Positions 36,301 to 47,283 of a stretch of DNA of 64,000 bases are shown piece after piece; position 1 is the first letter of the stretch, and the number at the start of each line of letters is the position of its first letter. Source of the DNA: Glandiceps talaboti (taxonomy: Eukaryota > Hemichordata > Enteropneusta > Spengelidae). The translations under genes and the position numbers were made by a program. Under the pieces are notes generated by a model. The model did no database searches. It had not been told where the DNA came from and worked only from the letters and a program-made list of their open reading frames with translations. Location: NCBI RefSeq assembly GCF_964340395.1, contig NC_135555.1:1655001-1719000 (forward strand), written 5' to 3'.

Positions 36301-39129
36301 ATGAGACATTAGGTTGCTGTAGTATAATGAATACCATCAAGTCTGTTCACCATAGAGGGAGTCATAGTTTTAGTGGCCATGCACCTAGGTGTTAACATGT
36401 CTTGTTGCATTTCTTTTACTTAGTTGAGGTTAAATTTTTTTTGAAAGTTTGGAAGCTGAAATTCAAAGTTGAGTTATTATAGAGTGTGTTTACACTACAA
36501 TTAGTATATTTTGTATGAGTCACTAGAGATGATCATTTCAATATCATTAGATATGTTATCAATTTAATGATTATTTTTATTCATTAGGCTATCATGGAAG
36601 AAGCAGACATGAGACTAACTGAAATCAAGAAAGCATCTTATGAATTTGATAGAGATATTGTGAAGGGTTCTGTTAATCCACGGTCTGATAAAGTTGTTGC
36701 AGAGAAAGTTGTACGATACTTTGATGATAAATTAAGGCAGCGAGACACACTAATAGAAAAGCTTAGACTGAAGAATTCCACACTTAAAGTTCAAAAGAAA
36801 AAATTACAGTTGCAATTAAAACAGGTAAGTTATCTTTCATTTTTGTAACAAATTCATGGATTTAACATAAAAAATAGAGATAGCCCTCAAAGCTGAACAA
36901 AGTCGCTGCATTTCTGTCAGGTGGGGGACCCAGTAAAATCATTTTCAGCAACCTTGCATCATCCATAAAATTGACAACGCTGGCTTAGGAGATGTCTTCT
37001 GTACACTGAAGTGGGGAATTCTCAGAAACAAACAAACTTAAGAGCTCCAAATCTTGTAAACTTGTGACCAAGTGATGCTAAGGCTATCGTTCCAATGTAT
37101 AGTTGTTTGATTGAATGCAGAACCAAATAAAATGAAAAAATCAGTCTTTTCCTTGTCTGTGGCAGAACCAACTAATCATTTAAAGAGGTCAGTATGGAAA
37201 GGTCACCAGACTTCATTGCATTCTTCTATTCACATTTATTTATTGCATATTAACAAAAGTAATGATCAATGTTTGTTTCTTCAGAAAGAAGAAATGGGTG
37301 AAGTGCTACATGAAGTTGATTTCCAACAATTGAAGATAGAGAATAGTCAATATCTAGAGAAGATAGACGAGAGAAACCAAGACTTACTGCGTTTAAAGTT
37401 AATGGCAGGCAATACATTACAAGTCCTTAATACTTATAAGGTAAATTTGTTATGATACAAAAACAATCATAGATACTTTGCTGTGTATCCTAGTCTACAT
37501 TGATTGAAAACACAATTCAATAACTTTGTTCATCACACACACCTGGGCAATTCAGGAAAAGGGGAATGAGAAAAAAAGTGAGAGAAATCTGAAGAAATGG
37601 TATACCAAGGAAGACAGACAGTACTGGTACTAAGTAATAGCATTGTGTATATATATATTTGTCGTTAAGAATTACTGTATTTCAAAGTAAAAAGACATAG
37701 ATGTCTTTGGTTCAAGATGTTCATTTAACACTTTCAAACTTTGTCATATTTACAGAAAAAGCTGTATACACTAACAATGGAGTCGGATAGGTTAAAGACT
37801 GAGATATCATCTCGTAATGAACTACTATCCAGGATAGATACAGAAACAGAACAAGTGGAAGTGGTATGTACATCATTTAAATTGCATTATTAGGATGTCT
37901 ACAATTGAAAAGTATAAGGAAAATAGTCGCAATGACGTTGAGTTGTTAACAGAGTCATCTACAAGTATATTGGTCAGAATTATATGAATTAGTGTCGTGT
38001 TCATTTTGCAGAGGAATTGCTGTGTTCTATAATGTATGTTGAAAGTAAGACTAAAATCTAGTCAATCTACATGTATTTCAATTTTGAAAAAAATACTGAT
38101 TAATAAAATTGATTTAGCTCTTCATTCTGACAAAGTATCACAATATACTTCTTGTTTAAAGTAAAAAAAAATGTCAGCTGGATCTTTGCCTGCTTGACAC
38201 ATTTAATATTTGGTGACCCAAGAGGCGTGGATAAAAGTGTCAAAATGTGGTGTTTGAGAAATGAAAAAATTAATTTGTTTATAAGCTTGTCATAATACAA
38301 CATAGATTAGGACAGATTGATGCACACACCACAGTAGGTGTATTCTTATTTCATCTTCATGTCCTCTTGCCAGGAAAGAGCCAAGGCAGAAAAATTAAAC
38401 AGAAAACTTAGACAGCAGCTGGATGATTATAAAGTACCAGAAGTTGTAGAATATGTGAGAGAAAAAGCAGATTTATATGAACTGAATAAAACAGTCAGAA
38501 GTTGGGAGAGGAAGGTTGAGATTGCAGAGGTGAGTTGATTACTAGTATACCAGTACGTTATAAGTCACACATTTGTTTATGTGAGATGAGGTGATGCTTT
38601 ATTTTGATTGTATTTATGTTTAAATGTGTTGTCTACAGATAAGTACTCAAGTATTATTGTTTACAATGAATTAGAAAAACATTAATTTTCCAACAGATTT
38701 AAATTGGAATATTGACAAACTTTCTGTAGATTTGCATTTTTCTGACATCATGAAGAAATAGACTGAAAGATCCAGATGTTCCTTTCGCTTACATAATGCA
38801 CTCTCTCAGTGGTTACATAAGTGGACCAATGGCTGGACCTTCCAGACAACATGAAGAAAGAGTTTATAATTATTTTACCAAGAAAGCGTAACTTTGGATT
38901 ATCAGATATGATAAAGTTGTTTATTGTGTTTTTCAAAAAATAAGGAATTGCATTATTAATGTATGTTTTATTACTGTTTTGACTTGTATATTGTCCAGAC
39001 ACTTATGTATACTATGATGTATTTATATTCCAGATGGCATTACATACACACAGAAAGACATGGAACCAGTTGAAGTTGGCCAGTCAACAACACAACCCAT
39101 GGGGTCTTGAACCAGTGAAAATGAACTAA
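34634..39129 (+). CDS. CCDC113: CCDC113 (CFAP263) ciliary coiled-coil protein, complete
   Basis: Centriolar-satellite and axonemal coiled-coil protein needed for cilia. Segments: 34634-34740, 35227-35515, 36588-36824, 37285-37440, 37756-37863, 38374-38529, 39034-39129, total 382 aa (human 377). Conserved stretches: RKRSKSKAGGVDR, LTAEQKCDIAQREIEELREE, EKLRLKNSTLKVQKKKLQLQ, HEVDFQQLKIENSQYLEKID, GNTLQVLNTYK, and SWERKVEIAEMALHTHRKTW. Nearly all of residues 70-370 is heptad-like and rich in Glu, Lys and Leu, as expected of a long coiled coil. Exons 3-7 are all phase 0. The start MADSESIDTT has a good context (AACATGG). It is divergent to CSNK2A, 2.7 kb away. Confidence 0.97.
36239..36297. repeat. 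(GT)n microsatellite
   Basis: About 59 bp of GT in CCDC113 intron 2. Confidence 0.97.
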
Positions 39130-39518
39130 ACTGGATGTCATCTTCTAATATTTGCTATAAATAAACAGACTGGTGCCTGCTGAATTCAATGAAACCACTT
39201 CGTATTCAGAAAGTCTTGACAGCAACGTTTCTTGTAGATTTTGAAATACCGTCGTTGGTGGCGCTGTACACAGTGCTAACTCTGTAGTGAGTTTAAGTGC
39301 TACTTATGACTGTATTTGATGAAGTCTACATTTCTTGTAAATATTTGTAAAAACTATATTGATCCATGCATTAGAGAACTCTAATTCTGAAGAAGTATGT
39401 TTTTTTTTTTCATTTCTCATAAATTGGATGGAGTTTAAACACTGTTGATAAACACTAGAATGACAAGGTTCTCGACAATTCAAAGTTTTGTAATAGTGAT
39501 TTTTGTGTATATACATCA

Positions 39519-39524
39519 AATAAA
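39519..39524 (+). terminator. CCDC113: Polyadenylation signal AATAAA of CCDC113
   Basis: AATAAA 390 bp after the stop codon, followed about 20-30 bp later by a GT/T-rich stretch (GATTGTCAGTGTTTTTTTG). Another AATAAA at about 39160 lies only 35 bp after the stop. Confidence 0.6.
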
Positions 39525-39529
39525 GTATT

Positions 39530-40397
39530 ATAACATCAAAGATTGTCAGTGTTTTTTTGTTACCAACATTATTTTATCATCCTGAATAGTTTTCATTTCC
39601 ATCCAAACTCTTGAAGACATTCAATTCACTTGATTTCCATGTATTAAGACTAGTAGCAAGCCATCTGCTTCTATTTAAAATTAAGTGTGTTAATATATCG
39701 ATATGCTAAGCCTTGAGTTACCAATGTAGTTAGTACAAAAGGACTTCTTAATAATGAGTTGTAGAATAATGACATTGTTGGCTATGCACCGTAGTGTTAT
39801 GTGAAAATCATGTGAATGTCTGCAATGTCTGTCTGTATGGAATGAAAACCTTTGAGAATTAATCTCCCATCGTACAGGACAAATAGTAGAAGTCTATGGC
39901 TAAACTGTGTGATTTGTTCCTGATTATCTGACTATCATCCTTATAGTCTCACCCCCCCCCCCTGCCTCCCACCTCTATCACCACCCTTTAATCAATTCAC
40001 TTTAATCAAATATCATAATTAATCAATTCACTTTAATCAAATATCATAATTTATCTGGCAACACAAGCGTTTTCATAACATATTCTGAGATCTTTTCACA
40101 ATGTAATGATTGAAATGTACTTTAGTGTATTGACCTGTTCAAATGGAAATAACCCCTATTGAAGGATTAACAATTTTCATCAAGAAACCCAATATTTCAA
40201 AACATACATGCAATGTATCTAGTGTGCTCCATGTAATACTGGAGTCTGATCGATTATAAGGTATAGCGCCACCTATAAATTATAATTTTCGAATAAGTTG
40301 ATGACCTTCGACCTTTCTCACAACGAGGCTCAGCGTCCTCTCTACGTTTTCTCAGGCATTGGATTTCTTGGCATCGTTTGTAAAATCCATTGCCATC
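39530..40397. other. CCDC113-SNRPD1 intergenic region
   Basis: Contains a tandem TTAATCAATTCACTTTAATC duplication at about 39990-40050 and a poly-C run at 39952. The last ~100 bp before the SNRPD1 ATG includes pyrimidine-rich CGACCTTTCTC and CTCTCTACGTTTTCTC, compatible with a 5' untranslated region. No other gene seen. Confidence 0.5.
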
Positions 40398-43300
40398 ATG
40401 AAGTTAGTAAGGTGAGTCGAGATAATAGTGGTATTTTTGCAGTGTCGACTAATGTATTGAACTTTTGGATGTTTCATTTCAACATATTTCTAATGTTTAT
40501 TGGGGAAAGAGAGAACGAAAACATAACACTGGTGTTTTGTTTTTGTTCTCAGTGACGGTACGATGTGCATGTACGTGTATAACAGTATTATAAGTTGTGT
40601 ACCTGACACATGTATTTTTCAAAATCATTGCACGATTGAGTCTGTAAGACTGACGTTTTCTATTCACTTAGCTCATGGCTAACAGACGCTTGTGTGTGGA
40701 GTGTAGACCACCTTGTATTTCAAGAAACCTGACATTTCAATACTCCCTACTGCAAAACTACGTCACAAGTACGACAATGTTTTCATTTTTAGGTACATGT
40801 AAAAATGTATCTGAAATTCGTATCTTGATTGTTGAAAACCAGTGGTAGGTCAGATGGAGAGTTAGAGTAATACATTAAAAGAACTCCGAAGTTTGCAGTA
40901 CTCTTTCTCATCAACTCCATGAGGCTTGTTTGGCTTGCATGGATACTGTCAAATATGGTCTCCACTTACAAACATCAGTAAATCATGCCAAGTGTGGGTG
41001 GCAGGAGATATATCTACATCCTATAATATGAGCCCTACATCTTATATAGTGTTGTGGTGCCCTTTGCATTGTGGCATTGGCCTCACTTGTGTGACTGTGC
41101 TTCTATTTATTCGATCATTCTGACTTACCACTCCGTGACTCTTTACAAGTCAATTTAGTATCGTGGGTATGTTGATGTGATGAAACTTGAAAGTCAAATT
41201 TATGGTGGTGGAAGAACAGTCATGTAAGCAGGGCTAACTTGTACACTCTCTTACAGTAGGATTTGATCATTTCATACTGTTCTGAAAACAAGGTGCCAAA
41301 CAGAATTTGAGTTACATGAGCTGTAATTGTTAATTCTCAGCTGATTATAAAATGCATGTATTCCTGGCAGTTGTGTGGACCAGTCTGGAAACCAAAAGCT
41401 ACTTTACTTGCAGTGCATGATACTGTATTAATGTTACTTAAAATATTTTGCTTGATTTTTTTTTATGATCCAAGTACAACCGGGGAATGGTTACCACATG
41501 TTGAAATATCAAAATAGTAAGAGAATATCAACAAATTTAGGACTTGTTCTTCAAAATCATAAACAATCAAGTAAACAAGTTGTTCAGACAGTTTTTTTAC
41601 TTGGTATATCAACATTAAATGACCACAAACATGTTGTTTGAGGTTTTCATGCAAAAATATCCTGTAATTTTTGAATGTTTTAAGATCAGGAAATTAATTA
41701 TTTTCTGACAAGAAGGTGAAAGCAAAAAATGTTATGATTAAATTGTATTCAAAGTTCAATACTAAAAGCCTTGTGAGACATAGGAAGAATTCAGACTAAA
41801 AGCTGTTTATGATGTTAGCTAGAATATCCATGGTGATGGGAGTAGTGACTGTGCTAGCTATCATAGTAGATGAATGCTAACATAGACACAGCTCCAGTGT
41901 CGTGGACATACTAGCAGACATAAAAGGCTTTTATCCTGAACTCTCCCATAACTCTCAGTGTTCTCCGCAGAGGGTTTTAGCGTATCGGGCCCGATATCCT
42001 TTAATTTTCGCCGATACGCTATCAGTTGTCCCGATACGCTATAAGATTGTATAGGGTTCGGTAAATATTGTTCATCTGTCAATCGGTCAGCTGACGCCTT
42101 TGTTGTTTCACAACGTTTGTATTGATCCTTCACAAGTTCACACATAAGCAGCAAGTAAAACTAATGAGTGTCTAATTAATTCAACTGACTATTCAACCCT
42201 CTACCATTGCCAGACAGATTTCATTGAAGTTTGCCGTCAGTATTGTTTTCGATAGGAATAAAATGCGTAAACCCGCGCTAATGGTAGTGTGATCGATTCA
42301 CACTACGGTACAACAGTTTTCGGTAAATCAGAGGCATAACCGGCCCATGCGTAACGTCGGTTCGACCGTAGAAGCATGTCGGAACTGCCAGATTTTGACA
42401 ACTATAAAATCAAACGATGTCGTGCCATTTTGCTATAAAGTATAAAAGTTCGACAAACGCATGAAGTTGACATTCAATGAGTTCGAGTGACAGAGTAACA
42501 CCGAGTATGTCTCAACCCAAGAGCATGTGCATTCTTCAATGTCGTGAAAAGAGTTGAACAGATTAATGTACCTTTCGATAAAGTGGCGATGTTATCTCCG
42601 ATTATCAGTTTCATGTTCAATTTTACCCTGAAAACACGTTTAGTTTGTAGTTTGACATTGTATACTGATACATCGTACGACAACGATGAAAGCATGGATT
42701 TTCCAAAATGGCGGCCATGACGTCACAAACTATCGCGAGTTTTTGAAGTCCTCCATAGGGAAGTATAGTAAGTCTCGTGTATCACGATATTTCGGACTAA
42801 GACGATGTCTGCCGGTAGCTGTACACAAACTTTTCGTGTTTCGAAAGTCTAATTTATCTGTGGACATTAAGATTTAAATAATTTCAGCTTTCCTAACAAT
42901 AATAAGCAATAACACTGCTTTATGAGTTTCTTATTGGTGCTAATATTTTGAAGTAAGAAATTGGCCTTCAACTTTCCTTTGGCCACATGTACATGTACTA
43001 CTGGTTTGATATTATGATGTACTTTGATTTTTCGGGAATATAATTATATGTAAATTGATGCTAATTTATGCTAATGAGCCGATATCCTATCAACAAATCC
43101 TGGGGAGAACACTGACTCTGCTATACACTTGCATTCTGAAGGGCCTTTGTTAAGGTTTGCAAACCATGGTAACCAAAGAAATTAGAAATGAAACATGATA
43201 AAATGTAAAAGCTTGGAATACTCAAGTAATTCATCTGCTCTTAGAAAAGCTGATATTGTTATCATGTGTCTAGAATCTTCAGAAATTGTTACTTTAAAAT

Positions 43301-45181
43301 TGGATGTATCAAACTGAATGCTTTACTTGTCCGTATATTTTCAGAATTGTGTAAGTTTTCATGTGTTTCTTTTATGGCTGATCCTTCTGGGGGTAATGTA
43401 AGTAAAGCAGTGTAACCATCATGTCTTGTCTGTATGGTAAGTCTCCAGTTTTGGGAGAATACTGGAGGAGGAAGGAAATGTTTATTAAACTTTGCATTTC
43501 TTTCCAACCTGCTTCATTTTATGCACAGGTTTTTGATGAAGCTGAGTCATGAGACCGTGACAATAGAATTGAAGAATGGAACCCTGGTACATGGTACAAT
43601 CACAGGTCTGTTGTATAACAGCTGGAAACTCTAAGCAGCTCATTAAAAGTAAACTCAGAAAAAAGGTCTAAGCACATGCAGGAAAACCAGAGTCATATAA
43701 ACATGGTTTATGACTATAAACCGTGTTAAACAGATAAGAACATTTACTACATTATAATGTGTTTCAGTCTGTCTAAAGTTACAACTCTTGAATGAGTTGC
43801 TGAACTCATGAATGTCAATTTATTACTTGTAATATGAACAAAAGGTGTTCATCTTTTACATAGAATAATAAAATATGTGGTCAACTTAATGCATGTTTAT
43901 TTTGACCAACATATAAATTATGTTTTATCATATTTCATATTATAAAGAATGTTAGTGTATTGGATAGCAGAGTCACAGAATTGTCTGTTCAGTAGACATT
44001 CTTCTGTAGAACTCTGGAGACATCTGTCCAGATATCCATCCAATAGTCTGTCTTTCAATTAGCTGTCTGTCACTACTAGAATATTTGAAAAATACTAACT
44101 GCACAGTTTACAATGTAATTGAAAACCATTTTGTTGAGATAACTATAAACAAACATGAACAATTATTGGAGAATGCATTTCGTTGAAAGTCTGTCTGTAA
44201 GTCTGTCTGTCTGTATCTAATCACCATGCAAGTCTGTCTGTGTGTTTGTTCGTCTGTTAATCAATTATCAGTGGTCCCTAAATCTTATACCATAGAACAC
44301 AAAGTGAGTTTTAAGTGTCCATATGAATTGGCTCCTCATTACTAATGTTTTTCTGTCTTGATATTTTAGGTGTGGATGTGAGTATGAATACTCACTTGAA
44401 ATCAGTCAAGATGACAGTCAAAAACAAAGACCCAGTCCAACTTGATACACTGAGCATCAGAGGAAACAACATTCGGTACTTTATTCTACCAGACAGTTTA
44501 CCACTTGACACATTGTTAGTTGATGACACACCAAAGGCCAAGGCCAAGAAGAAGGAAGCTGGTATGTTGAACATTCAAATATACTCTGCATATAGTGAGA
44601 CAATTTTATAGTTATGGTAGGAGTAACTTAAAATTTGAAGAACTTGACTAGTGGAGACATTTGCATTTGTTATACACTAAGTTATTGCCTGACTATGAGG
44701 GCACTAGTAGTTGTTCATATTACCTTGAGGAGAACAGCTATGTAGCAACTGTTTAACTTGCGTCGAAGGCTGAGGTAGATGCTATATTACCTTGAGGAGA
44801 GTGGCTATGTAGCAACTGTTTAACTTAGGCCGAAAGCTGGGGTAGATGCTACACAACAGTGCAGGGGTAATATGTCTACTAGTGCCCAAGTAAGGCCTGG
44901 CAGTGTGTTTTATAACACATCATATTCTCAGACACATGTTCATTCCATAGTCAAAGCAAATCCCCCTATAAGACATGTATTGTTTGGGAGTATAACTTGA
45001 AACTCGCAACAAGACAATTATCTGTTACAATCACACCTTGAAATTACAGGTTTTGAAAATGTTGATTGTCATTTTAATATTTTGTCAATTTCTGTATTTT
45101 CTCTCATCAGCTGGACGAGGCAGAGCAAGGGGTAGAGGAAGAGGTCGTGGACGTGGTAGGGGAAGAGGAAGAGGAAGATAA
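40398..45181 (+). CDS. SNRPD1: SNRPD1, small nuclear ribonucleoprotein Sm D1, complete
   Basis: Core Sm-ring protein of spliceosomal U snRNPs. Segments: 40398-40411, 43529-43605, 44370-44561, 45111-45181, giving 117 aa (human 119). The first exon encodes only MKLV plus part of Arg. Sm1 motif: [18 protein letters not shown] and [16 protein letters not shown]; Sm2: [20 protein letters not shown]. The C-terminus is a run of Gly-Arg dipeptides, the site of symmetric dimethylation in the family. The donor after exon 2 is GTCTGT, a weak form, supported because only this junction restores the Sm fold. Intron 1 is 3.1 kb and carries a hAT-like element. Confidence 0.98.
41951..43119. mobile_element. 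hAT-like non-autonomous DNA element in SNRPD1 intron 1
   Basis: Element 41956-43114 (1159 bp) begins CAGTGTTCTCCGCAG and ends CTGGGGAGAACACTG, imperfect terminal inverted repeats with CAGTG/CACTG ends as in hAT elements. It is flanked by ACTCT on both sides (41951-41955, 43115-43119); hAT normally leaves 8 bp, so the call is tentative. Subterminal sequence has repeated CGATACGCTAT and GATATCC. The interior contains AAAATGGCGGCCATGACGTCA (YY1-like plus CRE) at about 42704-42724, inside a short open frame without recognisable homology. Confidence 0.6.
44675..44910. repeat. Fold-back repeat, copy 2, in SNRPD1 intron 3
   Basis: GGGCACTAGTAG (about 44697) and CTACTAGTGCCC (about 44876) are inverse, with CATATTACC inside each end. 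The interior has an ~85-bp direct duplication (TTACCTTGAGGAGA.. GCTATGTAGCAACTGTTTAACTT). Related to the copy at 24.64-24.81 kb. Confidence 0.65.
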
Positions 45182-45280
45182 AAGATTTACACGTAACTTT
45201 TTTTATAGAAATCAGTGTTTTGTTTATGAAGGAATTTATGCCATTACCAGGACATGTTGATATGGAGTAACTATACAAGC

Positions 45281-45490
45281 AGGGGACCATGCGATTGCAA
45301 AGTTAGGGTCTACCGGTGACCACCTATAGACCAATGATATGTCTGGTTCAGGGGTCCGTGTGATTGCAAAGTTAAGGTCTACCTGTGACCACCTATAGAC
45401 CAATGATATGTCTGGTTCAGGGGACCATGCGATTGCAAAGTTAAGGTCTACCTGTGACCACCTATAGACCAATGATATGCCTGGTTTCAG
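45281..45490. repeat. 69-bp tandem repeat, 3 copies
   Basis: Units starting AGGGGACCATGCGATTGCAA at 45281, 45350 and 45419, about 100 bp after the SNRPD1 stop. The period is a multiple of three, which yields a repetitive false reading frame on the minus strand. Confidence 0.93.
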
Positions 45491-45837
45491 AGGACATTTG
45501 ATGCTATCAGAAAAATTCTTTAAAAGGGACTTTTTCACTTCTTTTTAATTCGACTAGTACCAGTCACCGACTATAGTGTGTATGTATGCATGTAGGTCAT
45601 TTCTACCAGAGTTTCACGGTCATTTTACCTTAGGCTCACCAAATTTTCATTCTAGGTATGGACATGTATCCAAAATTTATCCCACATTCCCCTCAGTTAC
45701 AAGGGTTCCCAAACCTTTGTGAAAACTGACTGCACAGTGTTTGTGCATTTGTAGCATCCAATATTAAAATATTATTCCTTATTTTTGTTGTCGTTTGAAA
45801 CTAGGTTAGTTTACTGTATGCCTTTGTTATTGTCCAA

Positions 45838-45940
45838 TCATGGTCTGTTCATTTCACCAGTCTAGCCAATCATATCTGTTCATTTCACCAGTCTAGCCAA
45901 TCATATCTGTTCATTTCACCAGTCTAGCCAATCACATTTG
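45838..45940. repeat. ~32-bp tandem repeat, 3 copies
   Basis: TGTTCATTTCACCAGTCTAG followed by CCAATCATATC, repeated three times; each unit contains CCAAT. Confidence 0.93.
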
Positions 45941-46393
45941 TGTATTTCGTTTTAACTAGACACTAAACTTTGCAAAGTATATAATGGATGAAAATATTTT
46001 ACTGAATGAGATTGTAAGTCTGGGATATTATCTTGTCAAAAGTTTGTGCTTCTTTGTACTCATTTAATTTAATTGAAATTGTTAGGAAAAGTTATGGACT
46101 TTGTGTGGAGCATAGATTAGTAAACAAGATCTGTATGTGACAGCAACTTTTATTTTCATACTTACCTAGTGCAAGTAAATTTTACCTAACAAAGTACTGA
46201 CAGGAATGTTTATGACAAGACTCTGAGCATTTAGAAAATACTACCATCATTTCTAACCAAAGATTGGCCTGGTGATTTAATCATCACAATAGTGATGTTT
46301 GTATTGTGTTGTCATGGTAATATTGGTAGTACCCGGTATGTGTCACTGCCCATTGTAAATTATCATAACTCATACTTTCTTGTCATGTTTTAT

Positions 46394-46399
46394 AATAAA
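46394..46399 (+). terminator. SNRPD1: Possible polyadenylation signal for SNRPD1
   Basis: AATAAA on the sense strand 1.2 kb after the stop, followed by T-rich sequence. An ATTAAA-like site lies closer (near 45763). Which is used cannot be decided. Confidence 0.3.
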
Positions 46400-46437
46400 G
46401 TATGTAAGAAAAGGAATAATTTTTTGTGTAAATTGAC

Positions 46438-46736
46438 TTGATGTGTGTGATGGATGAGTGATACAAATTCTGCGTTCTTGATGTGTGATGAGTGTTACAG
46501 ATTCTGCCTTCTTGATGTGTGATGAGTGATACAGATTCTGCGTTCTTGATGTGTGATGAGTGATACAGATTCTGCGTTCTTGATGTGTGATGAGTGATAC
46601 AGATTCTGCGTTCTTGATGTGTGATGAGTGATACAGATTCTGCGTTCTTGATGTGATGAGTGATAGAGATTCTGCCTTCCTGATGTGTGATGAGTGAGAC
46701 AGATTCTGCTGTCTTGATGTGTGTGATGAGTGATAG
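46438..46736. repeat. 34-bp tandem repeat, about 9 copies
   Basis: Units of TGATGTGTGATGAGTGATAC followed by AGATTCTGCGTTCT. Because 34 is not a multiple of three, several minus-strand frames stay open and give repetitive His/Ser-rich peptides; these are not genes. Confidence 0.95.
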
Positions 46737-47283
46737 ATTATACAACACAGCAAATATTTGTTTTTTGAGAAAAGTCAGCTGATCATTCCACCAAATTATA
46801 TCAGTGTTACCTTGATTAATTAAGGAAAACTGGGAAAGCAGTGCTGTTTTTGAACAATTTTTACTCCTATGAAAACAACTGAATCATTGTTAATGTGTGT
46901 TGTTAGGACATAGAATGACCAGAAAATAAATTCCATTTTTTTCTGTTTGAATGTGTACAACTTGGCTTGTGCATCATATAAAATGTGCACAATGATACAA
47001 TTCTGGTTGCTGTAAGACATCCTAAATGGCTTTATTTCACTCTTACAAAGACACCCAAATGGCTGTATCTAAACAAAATTCTTGCTGACATTCCTGAATA
47101 AAATTTTCCTTAAATGGTAAAAGTAGTGTTACTTTCTAATCTCAAAGTTATGGAACTTCAAGTTGACATGTGGTTTTAGAAAAGATTGAATGATTAAAAC
47201 TGACAATTCCTTGCCATTATTAACCCATTCCACATGAAGATTGTGGCTTAAGATTTATTGAGAAGTAAATTCACCTAAATTTA

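Noticed and set aside
45605-45640. AGAGTTTCACGG as a minus-strand hammerhead remnant
   Set aside because: GAAAC is present but no CUGANGA follows at the needed distance.
46370-46753. Two overlapping 120-aa repetitive proteins on the minus strand
   Set aside because: Both are readings of a 34-bp tandem repeat in different frames; no conserved motif.
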